DNA from: Sporodiniella umbellata
Lineage: Eukaryota > Mucoromycota > Mucoromycetes > Mucorales > Rhizopodaceae
Direction of reading: 5' to 3'
DNA: 64,000 nt
NCBI GenBank assembly: GCA_025677835.1
Contig: JAIXMR010000037.1
Location: 62,001-126,000 of the forward strand
In this document: one piece after another, positions 1 to 10,908 of the stretch
Layout of the letters: each line of letters begins with the position of its first letter
Numbering within the stretch: position 1 is the stretch's first letter
Notes under the pieces: model-generated
Told to the model about the DNA's origin: nothing
The model's database searches: none
The model's input: the letters and a program-made list of their open reading frames with translations, nothing else
Position numbers and translations under genes: made by a program

Positions 1-257
1 CTCCGCCCACCACTCCCTATGGCTCCCGCTCTCCCTCTCCTGCTCTCTGTCAACAGAGAATAGGCAAATAAGAAAATCATTTTATGCCCTCATGACCCTA
101 TGCCTCCCTTATGTCCCCTTATATCTCTATTATTATTATTTTCTAGGCCTCATAGTTTCATATGAAAATCGTACGACTCCGCTAATAAATAAAAAATATA
201 TTTTATTGGATCGTTTTTTTTTTTTTTTTTCTTTTCTCTTTTGATTATTTATTTTCA

Positions 258-1116
258 ATGACCACTCATGGTATTATCATCCGGCATGGAGAAAGACTAG
301 GTACAGCCATAAACAGAGCCATAGAAAAGAAAAAAAAAAAAAAAGAAAAGGGCTTACTTTTTCCAGAACAGACCATGTACAGAAATCATGGCAGCCAGAG
401 CCTTCTATCGGTTTATGGGATCCACCATTAACACAGCAAGTAAATAAAGACAGAAAGAAGCCTGGAGGTGAGGTTTGATGAAAGAGTACTTGTAGGGATT
501 TGAACAGGCGATCAGGACAGGGCAGCATTTGACAGAGTTGATGAACCAATACAGTATCGATCCAGGAAGAGTGGTGTTGTACACCTCCCCTTTCCGGCGT
601 TGCGTCGAGACCTCGATGGGGATCGTTCAGGCCATGCCTGTGAAGCCAGTGTTGAGAGTAGAGATCGGCCTGGGCGAATGGATGTGTGAGCGCTTTTTTG
701 ATGCGGTGTGTGAAGCCGACGAGCTGGTGTCACAGGCACACCAACGGTTAGCAAGAGAACAAGCCAATGCTTACGCCAGACACCAGACGCCACTCAAGGT
801 GGATTACGCTTATCAGAGCTGCCGCCGTGGGTTTGATTTCCCAGAGAGCTATGTGGATATGGTCCGTCGTTTTGAAGAAACGCGGCTGGCCTGCCTTAAG
901 GATCAGGCGAGGCTCGTTCTCTTTGTAACACATGCTGTGGGCGTGAATGCCTTGTTGGACGGCTTTAGGCATCACCTGACACGCCCCCTCCAGTCTAACT
1001 ATTGCAGTGTTTCTATCGTCTCCAGACAGAACAAACAGGGTAACGATGAATACGCTGACCCTCACAGCCCTTGGTCTGTAGACATGGCCATGTCCGATAC
1101 CCATTTACTTGTTTAA
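258..1116 (+). CDS. Histidine phosphatase (phosphoglycerate mutase-like) family protein
   Basis: Three exons (258-300, 372-439, 496-1116) join in frame to a 243-residue protein. The N-terminus carries the superfamily signature RHGER at residues 9-13, whose His is the phospho-acceptor. Exon 2 gives the DHVQKSW and WDPPLT segments, and exon 3 opens with GFEQAIRTGQ, as in UBASH3/Sts-like and fungal relatives. Later come SPFRRCVET and the distal catalytic FVTHAVG. All four expected active-site elements (RH, R, E region, H) are present, so it is probably an active phosphatase; the substrate cannot be told. The first two exons are short but fit the family exactly, which supports this start. It converges on the phosphatidylserine synthase gene downstream. 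Confidence 0.85.
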
Positions 1117-1469
1117 ACCACCTGATGAATAAACCTTTTCTTTTCAATCGTAACCTAAAACATGAGAAAGCCCTCTTTTTTTCCACACCTTTTTTTTTTT
1201 TTTTTTTTTGTATTCCCCACTTTTTGTACACATCTTACATACACAAGAAATACTGATCCCTACTGGTTGATGTCTCTGTTCAAAGTCTTTTTTTTTTTTT
1301 TCACTCTCGAATTGAGGATATGTCCTTTGCCTGATAACTTGGTTGTTTTAGAACATTTGACTCTATGCATCATCGAATGCCTTCTATCATCCTTTGAAAA
1401 CAAATAGGAGGGGGAAACAATCAACCCATCAATAATTCAAACTACAAAATCTTTATAGCCATGTCTAAA
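1117..1469. other. Intergenic spacer between convergent genes, T-rich
   Basis: 353 bases between two convergent stop codons. It holds runs of T (about 1189-1209 and 1290-1301) and no convincing coding sequence. AATAAA-like words just after the upstream stop (near 1127) may be the polyadenylation signal of the phosphatase. Confidence 0.6.
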
Positions 1470-2141
1470 TTAGTCCTTTTTCTTTATTTCTTCTATTTCA
1501 GTCTGTGGTTGGACTGGATTGATAACAAAGCGCCACAAGGGAAAGATAACAAACAGAACCGAGAAGACAATAGACCAGCCTACTTTGACTACCCACGGTG
1601 CAGATTCATGAAACTCGTTTTCAGAAAACTTGAGACAAATCAACGTTTCTGTCATGATATTGAAGATCAACAACCAAGCATGGGCGCCGAGTCTTTTGGC
1701 GCTATTGTCTGATACGTATTGGTACACTTCTCTTGCTCCAGGAAGAGCAAAGAAGAAGAGCAAGATCAATCGATAGGTGTTTACAGGATGCTCAGGAGAG
1801 ATCCACAACAATGATTTTAGGTAAAAGCAGTTGAGCTCACACTGAAGAAAGACGATCAAAAGCAAGACGGTACCAAAGTAATTCTTGGGTGAGCTTGTAG
1901 TCTTCCATTCGTACCGTGTCCATTCTTTGGGTGTGAATTGTTGTACTGCCCGTTTGGCTTTTCCACGTAAGGATTTGATGTGTCGGAAACCTACCCATGA
2001 GTATTCCTAAGGCAAATAGTAACTATCTTTCTGGTCCTATGTTTTCTTTACCTTGCATGAAAAATATTGACAGAATTTCATTCCAACGTGAATACCCAAC
2101 CAGTTACATAACAGTACATCCAAAATCCACTTTTAAACCAA

Positions 2142-2172
<31 letters not shown>

Positions 2173-2968
2173 AGGGGGGGAAGGGTCAGTGAAAAAATCA
2201 AGGTCTCTGTTCACCTACATGATCCCACCAACATTCGGCAAAGTTATTGAGTTGGTGTTCCAGTGAATATTCACATAATTCAAACGCCACTGAAATAATC
2301 CAGCAGAACCAATAGTCACGAAGGATTAATGCTTTTGCAAACCAACCCAACGCATGGGCTACTACAAATAGATCCATTTGGTTCTACAGTATGATGAATG
2401 AAGTCATTATTCCAAATGTTCTTTTTACCTTAATATTGTCCCAGGTCAGATCACATGCGTCTGCATACGACCTCTCAGGCAGCTCCACACCCAATTCTGG
2501 ATCATAATACTTCATAAATTGACGTGCATCATCTTTGTTCTATCATCATCATCATCATCATCAGTACTGGCACAGACTCTCTTGTTCTTACCAAAAACAA
2601 TAAAAAAACCAAAAAAAGTTGATAAAGTACACTAAGACTAAGGACCGCTCTCCAGATCGGTTTACTAGGGCGTACAAACGGTCCATCAGGAAAGTGAACC
2701 ATACCGATCAATACAAAGGTGAAAATGACAGCGACGATGCCCAGTCGAATGCTTTCTTCCGTGTTTTCATAGTTGGATCGTATCGCAGCATAAAACATCA
2801 TCCCCAGCGTAAACACAAGCACGGTGAGAGTATGTGGATGAACTGCTTTGTTAGTCGACGGCTGGTCAAAACGCTATGGCTTACAAATATTTCCTTCATT
2901 ATTCACTACTTTCTCTAATAGTCTTGGGTTTTCTATAACAGCAAACTCTTTTTGTTCTGCTGTTTTCA

Positions 2969-2969
<1 letters not shown>
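1470..2969 (-). CDS. Phosphatidylserine synthase, base-exchange (PTDSS) type
   Basis: Integral membrane enzyme that exchanges serine for the head group of PC or PE. Exons on the minus strand give, in order, an N-terminal hydrophobic part with [11 protein letters not shown] and [15 protein letters not shown], then [12 protein letters not shown], then [24 protein letters not shown] and FAECWWDHV, then [18 protein letters not shown], then [14 protein letters not shown] and a final set of membrane helices. These are the signatures of animal and plant PTDSS proteins, not the CDP-diacylglycerol type Cho1. The ATG at 2969 fits [11 protein letters not shown]; joining it to the body needs a very short intron (2874-2909). 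An ATC microsatellite (2541-2563) lies in an intron, as does a long homopolymer near 2141-2165. Confidence 0.88.
2541..2563. repeat. (ATC)n microsatellite in a phosphatidylserine synthase intron
   Basis: About seven ATC units. Read through it would encode a run of Met on the minus strand, but the donor GTAAGA just before it and the acceptor after it place it in an intron. Confidence 0.7.
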
Positions 2970-3003
<34 letters not shown>

Positions 3004-3151
3004 CTTTTTTGTGCCCCAAACTACGAGAAAAAAAAAAAAAAAAAAAAAAAAAAGAAAAAAAATAGAATTTTTTTTTTTTTTTTTTTATTGTCGCTCTTCC
3101 TTTTTTTTTTTTTTTTTTTCTCTTTCGGCTGGTAAGAACATGTGTGACGTT
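2970..3151. repeat. Homopolymer cluster between two minus-strand genes
   Basis: Successive A and T runs of roughly 18-24 bases (about 2978-3003, 3029-3060, 3068-3086, 3101-3119) fill the spacer between the phosphatidylserine synthase start and the THP3 stop. No coding signal. The run lengths are probably polymorphic or prone to sequencing error. Confidence 0.75.
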
Positions 3152-4741
3152 TTAAATTTGCCCTTTAATGTCCACTTTTGTATACATTTTGCTTTTTGCT
3201 TGTAAAATAGGCCAAGTAGCCTTCGCATCCAGCACATTAGAAACAGGATAGACTCCGTTTTCGTTCAGAAACTTTACCAATCCCTTTACATTTGCAAACG
3301 ATAGTTCTTTAGCCACATACGAGAGAGGTACGGTGATATAACTAGAAAAATAGCTAAATATACAGCAAAACGTGAGGTTTTTCTTACGCTTTGCATATCA
3401 CAATCAGTGCATCCACTCGCTCTCTGTTGGCAAACTGATCCATCAAATACCCACCCATGTTGGGTGCCTCTTCATAGAGTCTAAAGAACCGGTGGTAGTT
3501 TCCTTTGGCTAGGCTGGATCGTACCATCAGTGCATGTTGAACGCACTCGGCTTGGTGATGAAAACCAACGTCACACATTTCTTCCATCATGCCGTTCAGA
3601 TCTGCTGAGTGTTATTTTCTGATGCCACACCCTTTTCTATGGATTCTATCTCACCTGATTGATTACGAGAAAATAACATGTACAGAATTCTGTAAGCCAG
3701 AAATTCGTCCTCGCATCCTTCTATCTCTTGTTCGTATAGGTATTTTAGCTGTGTCTGGCACTGGTTGTATTCTCCAATATCTCCCTAGTCAAGTCAATAC
3801 GCTCCTGTCTGTATGGTTTATGTCTTTTTTTTTTTTTTTTCTTACTTTTTCTAAAGCAATACGTGCATGGGATTCATAGACCTGGACAGTAAATTCATTT
3901 TGTATTCTTTGCACCTTTTATATATAAAGTCAGTGGGTGGTATTGAATCGCATGTACTTACTGTCAAGTCTTGTCGCATCGACTTGAACTGTTCGCAAAT
4001 ATACGAATAGTTTTCTTCTCTTTTCCATTTTTTTCTTAGTAAGCTAAATGTTTTTTTTAATACCTCTAAAGGACGTACAGTGGCTGGGTCTGCCGCCGAA
4101 GTAAGACGGAAATAGTTCTTTTCTAAAGCCTGGCTTGTGCCTATCACTGGCTGGTTACTGACAGGCGGATCCAGATCCCATACAATGGGTGTAAAGCTCT
4201 TCTTTTTCTTTTTGACAGGTGTAGGGTTTTGGAAACGCATAGCTCTTTGAGCTCGTTTGTCATACTCTTCGTTCGTCAACGGTATATTTTTAAGTCCTTT
4301 GGTAGCTTTCTTTCTAATAAAATATCTCATTTAAATCTTTGGCTAACACTACACACCAAATCTTACGGTTTGTTTAGACTCGAGCTGGGATTCTTGATAT
4401 CTTCACATACACTTCACCTATCGTAAGTAACCGTTTTCCATTTCAATTTCTGGTGGATTTACCTAGGCAAATCGCGTTCAGACCAATCAATATAATCGAT
4501 CATGTCTGTTCTCTTGGCTTGATCCACAATAACGCCTAGTTGTTTTCGAAGCTTCTCGTGTTTTTCGGCTGGGCATTTTTCGAAAGCATGGGTAATGTAT
4601 TGCCTAAAGCGTGGATGAGTAAACGACAAGCAGATCCCGTGCCTACTTTAATGCAGCTGGCCATCCTTTCTGCTGATCCGTCTTTTCTACTTTTTTCTTT
4701 TTCTGCCCTGTTTTCACTGCTATGTACTGTGGTTGTTGCAT
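3152..4741 (-). CDS. THP3: SAC3/GANP-domain protein, Thp3 / LENG8 homologue
   Basis: Predicted mRNA-processing and export factor of the Thp3-Csn12 type. The minus-strand exons give [12 protein letters not shown] and GWPAALK, then after a 43-nt intron [18 protein letters not shown], then [12 protein letters not shown], a basic stretch with PVKKKKKSF, and the SAC3 signature [44 protein letters not shown]. The C-terminal exons carry [34 protein letters not shown] and a winged-helix-like end SYVAKELSF to WPILQ. Order and spacing match LENG8/Thp3. The start at 4741 is the first in-frame ATG before QQPQYI; an extra upstream exon cannot be excluded. Confidence 0.85.
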
Positions 4742-5594
4742 TCTCTAAAAATAACAAAAACAAAAAATAAAAACAAAATAAAGGTTAATTGCAAAAAAAA
4801 AAAAAAAAAAAAAAAAAATAAAAATATTTTTCTGTTTCTTTGAAAAGGTTATAGAAAAGAATAAAAGAAAAAATTCAAAAAAAAAATTCAAAAAAAAAAA
4901 AAAAGAAAACTCCTGCTGATACTATTTTCGGGATAAAATCCACCTTCTACAAATATAACAGTTAGACAGGCCTATTACATGTACAGTGGAACATTGGCTT
5001 GTCAATAACAACTCTTGTAAGGATGTTGATTTCAGTCTAAAATTTATGCTAGGCTGATAGAGATTTTTTTAATGGTACATACATATATAGTGCAGCGATG
5101 GGTATGTGCAAAGTGGTGTCAAACTGTAGAACATTTTTGTAGTCAATTGACCGCTTTTAAAAAAATTCCATTCTGGTTTATTCGCTGCTGTTATATACTA
5201 GTTCTCGAGAATCGGTATTATGAAAAGGCTACCTTTAAGTTTTCAAAAACATAGCGCGTATGGAAACAGAAGAAACAAAGTGAAGTTGAAGAAGGTTGCT
5301 CAAATGATGCAATAGGAAAGTAATAGCTTTTCTGTGAACAATCACAGGAAATAGCTTGCTTTTTTCCTTTGATCAACCCATTGTAAGCGTCCACAAGATA
5401 CCAAAGTCGACATACTCATAGGGAAGCCCTTTTCTATTTCTGTCTCAGTGCTCTTTTTTCTCCTCCGCTTTTCCTACAGCATAAAAAGGAGTTGGAAAGG
5501 ACTTGTAAATGGAGTCATTTTAAACGTCATAAGGAACTCTTGGCCTGGTTGCATCTTTTTTTTTTTTTTTTTTTTTCTTTCCCGCCAAGAAAAT
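4742..5594. other. Divergent intergenic region THP3 / ABP1
   Basis: About 850 bases between two divergent starts, presumably holding both promoters. It contains A runs near 4793-4819 and 4880-4904, and a T run (5550-5577) just upstream of the ABP1 ATG. Short ORFs here show no family motif. Confidence 0.6.
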
Positions 5595-7462
5595 ATGAGT
5601 AAAATAAACTTTAGCACGCATGGAAAAGACATACAGGCTGCCTACGATTCTGTTATCAAAGGAACTCAAAACTGGTTGATCTATGCCTTTGACAAAGGAA
5701 CCTATGACCTTCGCGTTCAGGCAACGGGCGGTAAAGAACTCAAAACGAAACAAAAATTGGCCATTTTACATAACACTGTTTTAGATGATGGCCTCGAAGG
5801 ACTTGCGGATGAATTCTCGGACGGAAAAGTGCAATTCGCTTTTACTCAAGTAAAAGACCCAAACACTGAGCTCCCAAAGTTTGTTTTTATTGCCTGGGTA
5901 AGTGGTTGCTCTTGAAAGAGTTGGTAATGACCGTTCTTTAGTGTGGAAGCGGTGTACCTGAATTGCGTAAAGCTTTCTTTAACTCTCAACTGGATGAGGT
6001 CTCCAAATTTTTTAAGGTATTGCTTTTTGCCTCTAGTTCACTTTCTAAAAAGAATGCTTTCATTAGAGTTTCCATGTTCAAATCAATGCTCGTGATGAGG
6101 TAAGTCGGCTACTGCAATGTCAAAAGCAAGGATTTTAACAAGCAAAGCTTTAGGCTGATGTAGATCCTGAGCTAATCATGAAACGTGTCTCGGAATCCTC
6201 AGGCGCCAACTATAGTGTTCATAAAGAAACTAGCAAACCACAGCCTAGAGTAACGCCTGTTGTAAGTAAACACTTTTTTTTTTTTTTTTTTTTTTGGAAT
6301 TAATCGCCAGTATCCCTTTTAAAGGGCTCAGTCTATAAAAAAACAGAAATCCCAGATATTGCTTCTATGCAGCGCCAATCAATGACAAGAGAAAATATGC
6401 CAGCCCCTGTAGGCACTAGCTATAAGCCTGTAGTTACTACGCCTAGAAAGCTTGAAAATCGCTGGAATGCATCACAAGAAAACAGCACCTCAGGCGCTGA
6501 TTCTGTTCGAGCAGAGCGAGAAGCGTTTGAAAAGCAAGTACGAGAGCGAGAAATGCAAAAGCACCAGGAACAATTGCGTGGAGACAGAGAAGATCAGGCT
6601 AAAGAAGAAGCACGCCGAAAAGAAGAACAAAAAGCACGCGAAGAGGAAGATAGAGTACGCAGAGAGAGAGAAGCGCAAGAGGCGGAGGCGAGACGCCAAG
6701 AAGAAGCCCAGTATAGACGAGAGGACGAAGCTCATCGTAAATACCTTGAAGAAAAAGAACGTAAGCGTTTGGAAGAAGAGCGCAGATTGCAAGAAGCCCA
6801 AATTGGCAATGATGACCGCGAACGAAAAGAGGACCAACGTAAACAACAGGAAGAAGAAGCATATCGTAAACAACAAGAGGAAGAAGCTTACCGCAGACAG
6901 CAAGAAGAGACCCATCGTATTCAACAGGAAGATGCTCAAAGACAGCGGGAAGAAGCTCATCGTAGACAACAGGAAGAAGCGCGTCAAAGACAACAAGAAG
7001 AGGAGGCACAGCGCAGACAACAGGAAGAGGCACAGCGCAGACAACAGGAAGAAACTCATCGTAGGCAACAGGAAGAAGCGCGTCAAAGACAGCAAGAAGA
7101 GGAGGCACAACGCAAACAGCAGGAAGAGACACAACGTAGACAGCAAGAAGAAGCACAACGTAAGCAGAGAGAAGAAGACCAGCGTAGACAACAGGAAGAA
7201 GCTAGTCGCTTAGAGGAGGAGCGACAGCAGAAAGAACAAATAGCCTTACAATCGCAATTAAGCCAAGTAAGCCAACACCTGGGATTAAAGATCGAAAGAT
7301 TCTAATATACTTCCATAGACTGCCGATCGGGCTGTTCACGCATCACAAGCTGCTGGTGCTACATCAGTTTTACCTAATGGCTCCAAGGGTGTCTCTGCAG
7401 TTGTACTGTTTGCTTACGATGCTAGTAAGTTTGAATATGACTGATAAGACATATCCAAACGA

Positions 7463-7495
<33 letters not shown>

Positions 7496-7982
7496 TATAG
7501 GCGAGGCCAATGAAATGTCACTTGAAGAAGGAGAGATAGTTCATGAGATTGACCAAGTAGATGAAGGCTGGTGGTTCGGTGTGAGTGAAAACGGTAAAAA
7601 AGAAGGGTTATTCCCTGCCAATTACGTCGAAGTGCTGGAGGAAGCAGCTCCTCAAGCACAAGAAGAGGTCCATCGCATCTCTCGCTCTGTACCACCACCC
7701 CCTGCTCCTACCCAACAGCCTGAGGTGAATGCGGGTAAAGCAGCCGTTGCTCTTTATGACTATGAGGCAGGAGAAGACAACGAAATCTCATTCCGCGAAG
7801 GGGATACTATTACTCAAATTGAATTCTTAAGTGAGGATTGGTGGCAAGGACTTGCTCCAAACAAAAAGGATATTGGTCTTTTCCCAGGTATTAGTTTTAT
7901 TCTACTTTATTTAAGTATCAATGTGTATGCACGTATTCTAATATGAATATTCTAAATAGCCAATTATGTGGAATTGAAGTAA
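5595..7982 (+). CDS. ABP1: Actin-binding protein Abp1 / drebrin-like with tandem SH3 domains
   Basis: Eight exons (5595-5897, 5942-6016, 6067-6099, 6154-6261, 6325-7266, 7319-7424, 7501-7887, 7960-7982) sum to 659 codons. Residues 1 to about 135 form an ADF-H (cofilin-like) actin-binding domain ending in SFHVQINARDEADVDPEL. The middle, from about residue 220, is a highly charged coiled coil made of many QQEE-type repeats. The C-terminus has two SH3 domains: the first with ALYDY-like FAYDASEANEMS, GWWFG and LFPANYVEV, the second with ALYDYEAGEDNE, DWWQG and LFPANYVELK. Members link cortical actin patches to endocytosis and Arp2/3. Two SH3 domains instead of the single one of yeast Abp1, and the long repeat coil, are the unusual points. 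Confidence 0.93.
6835..7205 (+). repeat. In-frame QQEE-type coding repeat in ABP1
   Basis: Roughly 12-15 codon units encoding variants of R-K/R-Q-Q-E-E-E-A/T-Q/H, repeated many times and still imperfect at DNA level (GAAGAAGCA, GAAGAGACA and similar). The region is low complexity on both strands, so long open frames on the other strands here are artefacts. Confidence 0.85.
7473..7499. repeat. (AT)n microsatellite in an ABP1 intron
   Basis: An AT run directly precedes the AG acceptor before exon 7501. Confidence 0.8.
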
Positions 7983-8153
7983 ATAGGCTTTTTGTGATTA
8001 AATACAATATCTTAACTCTCTCTTTTTTTTTTTTTTTTTTTTTTTCGTATTTTTTCTCGAGACAAATTGTAATGCGATAATGGCTTATCAAAAAGAAATA
8101 TTTTAAGAAAAAAAGCCAGTTCTGAGATCGTGTTAGCTATTTGCACCATTCTT

Positions 8154-10908
8154 TTAGCATCTTCTTTGTACGTACTTGTTTTTGGTGATGAATGTTTTTG
8201 TCAAAAGCTGTAAAGTTTTTGATACGTGCAGTTGCAAAAATTCTAAACTTAAGCATTGGATGTTCTTTTGCTGTTTTTCTAGCAAATCATCTAGTGTGAG
8301 ACTCAATTCTATAACAGCATTATCCCGGCCTTGGTATAATAAAGACACAATAAATGTGCCAGGAGTGGGTGAAAATATGGCTAGATAGGAGTTCCCCTTG
8401 TCAGACTCTGACAGTTCTGTGCCTACAATTACACCTTCTTTTTCTAACTGTACATATGGGAACTTGTAAGGTCCTTGAACCATTTTTCTTTTAGTAGTTG
8501 CTTTGCCATCTGTAATTTCCACACCGATGCCCACTTGCTTATTGTTTCCACTAACTGCGCCATTACTACTTTGTATCCGAACGTTTTGTAAATAGGCTCT
8601 ATAGCTTTCCAGTTGGCTATCCAAGTATGTGTTGTGGTCACAAATTGTTTCGTGAACTTTTTTAAGAGACTTCAGCTCTTCCATGACTTTGACCTTTAGG
8701 TCACCCAAATGAACTAACTCCTGAGTTATCTCTTCTACCAACAATCTGTAATCGTCTCGGCAGTCAATGACACCAAAATCCTCCAACTCCTTCAGCATGC
8801 TTATGACTTTGATTCCCTTACAAACAAGCTGATCATCGTTAGAAGTAGCTGCTATTTGAGCTATCATTTTGAGCTTTAGTGGTACTCGTAATAGATTGGG
8901 CAAAGATCGAATAATTTGTATAAAGATTGATTTGGCTTCCATATAAAGAATGTCGTTCTGTGTAATGTCATTTTCAGACATTAGAGACATAGTTAAATCT
9001 ACACCTAACATTAGAACATTTATTACTTTATTTGAAGCAGAAGCAACCTACCTTGTATAGGCATTTCCCAACGACTGAATAGTGGTAATTCGATTGCCTT
9101 GTTTTCTTTTCGCAATACTTGTGCAGGTACTGCACCTACTTCTCTCACCAAAATATGCAAATGATCTGTCTCTTTAGGTGCTAATATACCAATGTGTTGA
9201 TTCAAAAGACTCAATGTGTTGTATACTTCATTGGGCGTAATACTGATCATTATATCTTTTTTGCTGAGTGCCATGTACTGATCCATCTCAAGCTGCTCAT
9301 AGAAGTCGCCTATTTCACAAAGCTCATTCAAAAATTTGTTGGTTCGCTTTTTATTAGCCTCAACAAAGGGATTGGTTGGAATCATATATGCTTCTTTAGA
9401 GTAAGAAGGTTTATTTGCAAGGTTTTGGATCATTTTGGCAAGCTATTTAAGAATCAATATAAGGACTACCATAGATTATTAACAAATAGTGACTTACCAA
9501 TGTCAAAGTGATGCGTGTATTTTGTCCAGGAATACGGTCAACTAGCATATAAGCCTGAGGGGTAACAATGGCAGGATTTACAAATCTCAAGAAGAAAAAG
9601 CCACCAATAAGCGAAGAAACAGCATGCTCGGTTGCTTCTGGGTATTTTCTTTTTGTTAAAGATCTAATCTGCTTACAGATCCATCGAATACCGTAAGGTA
9701 TATTATTTAAAGATGAAATAATAGCCACTAATAACTCTTCTGCTATACTAATTAACTTCTCTAGTCTTGGTTGGATAATAGACTGTACTTCTAGATTCGA
9801 TGCAGCCGCTTCTGCTGTAACAACTTTTGGAAAGCTTTCTAAATCTGGAGACAATTCCCTTTCTTTATATTCTACCAACTCTTCATAAACCTTATCGTTT
9901 GAGGGTTATATCATGTAAATATTATACAAATGTAGTTTACAATTAATAGCCAATTACCTTTAAAGGGTTAATCTGTAGATTAAGGTTTTTGTCTTCCAGG
10001 AGGGCGTTTATTTTTTCCGATAAAACAGATTTCAAGTACGATTGACCTGGCCCTCTACGAGTATAAGTAGTCATCATTCGTGATACGGGTGTATTTGCTC
10101 TTAAAAGAGACGAAAACTCAGCTGTTGTTTCGAATTGGGCAGCTAATACATTCTAAACAACATAATATTTATCGGATTTGAAGTAATGCTTTCATTGTTT
10201 TTTCTTACCTGAAACATTGTTAGCAATAGATGTTCCTCACGGCTTTCATACTGGTTACCATAAAGCGTGAACATAACTGTCTGAAGCAAATTGTCAATCT
10301 CTGTTAAACTGACCAGACGACACAAGGTTGCGATATGTCGTGGTTCGGTCTGTAGAAGATAGAATAAATTCCCATATTGCTCCATTTGCTTTTCATCAGG
10401 GTAATGACGATTATCGCCATCATCTTGCTCTTCTAAACGGGAAGCTACCTCATGTTGCTGTGATGAATCAGCTCAATGCTTTACATCTTTTTCTTTTTTT
10501 TCTTTTTTTTTTTTTTTGACAATTACTTCATCTAAAGCCATTTTGTTTTGAATAAGTAGACCAATGCGAGCATCCAAAAACCGGACATCTCTTTCTTTAG
10601 TAAAATTCTTTTTAGATCGTATCGATATATCCGTTTTCAGCTCCCTCAAATTTTTTTGGGCTATATTTGCATTTAGTTGCACGCTTATATGCTACAATAA
10701 AACCTTTTGCTAACTCATCTTCTACTTCGACATCTTCCTCTGCTGCTAAAGCAAGAAACGCAGAAACTGGATATCTTTTTGACACCCGCCCCCGGTTGCG
10801 GCTTGAATGATGACTATTTGCAGCTGCAGCTGCTACTGCTCTACTAACAATTGACCCATTTTGCGGATATTTCAAAGATTGAATCATTCCACTTTTCTGA
10901 TCTGTCAT
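8154..10908 (-). CDS. RasGAP of the IQGAP-like Gap1/Sar1 type
   Basis: Predicted GTPase-activating protein for Ras. The minus strand starts [16 protein letters not shown], with a basic, serine-rich N-terminus. Then come [16 protein letters not shown] and [18 protein letters not shown], as in fission yeast Gap1. The RasGAP core follows: [20 protein letters not shown], then [20 protein letters not shown] (arginine finger region), and [17 protein letters not shown], the classical FLR...NPA signature. A RasGAP C-terminal domain follows with [18 protein letters not shown] and ends KNKYVQRRC. Catalytic features look intact. It converges with ABP1, with 171 bases between stops. Joining DVE to VQLNANIAQ seems to need a very short intron (10692-10725). 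Confidence 0.9.

Noticed and set aside
1997..2266. Plus-strand frame with Lys/Gly runs
   Set aside because: Shadow of an A/G homopolymer inside the phosphatidylserine synthase intron.
6452..7213. Long open frames on other strands of the ABP1 coil
   Set aside because: Produced by the low-complexity QQEE-coding repeat; the plus frame joined to ADF-H and SH3 domains is clearly the real one.
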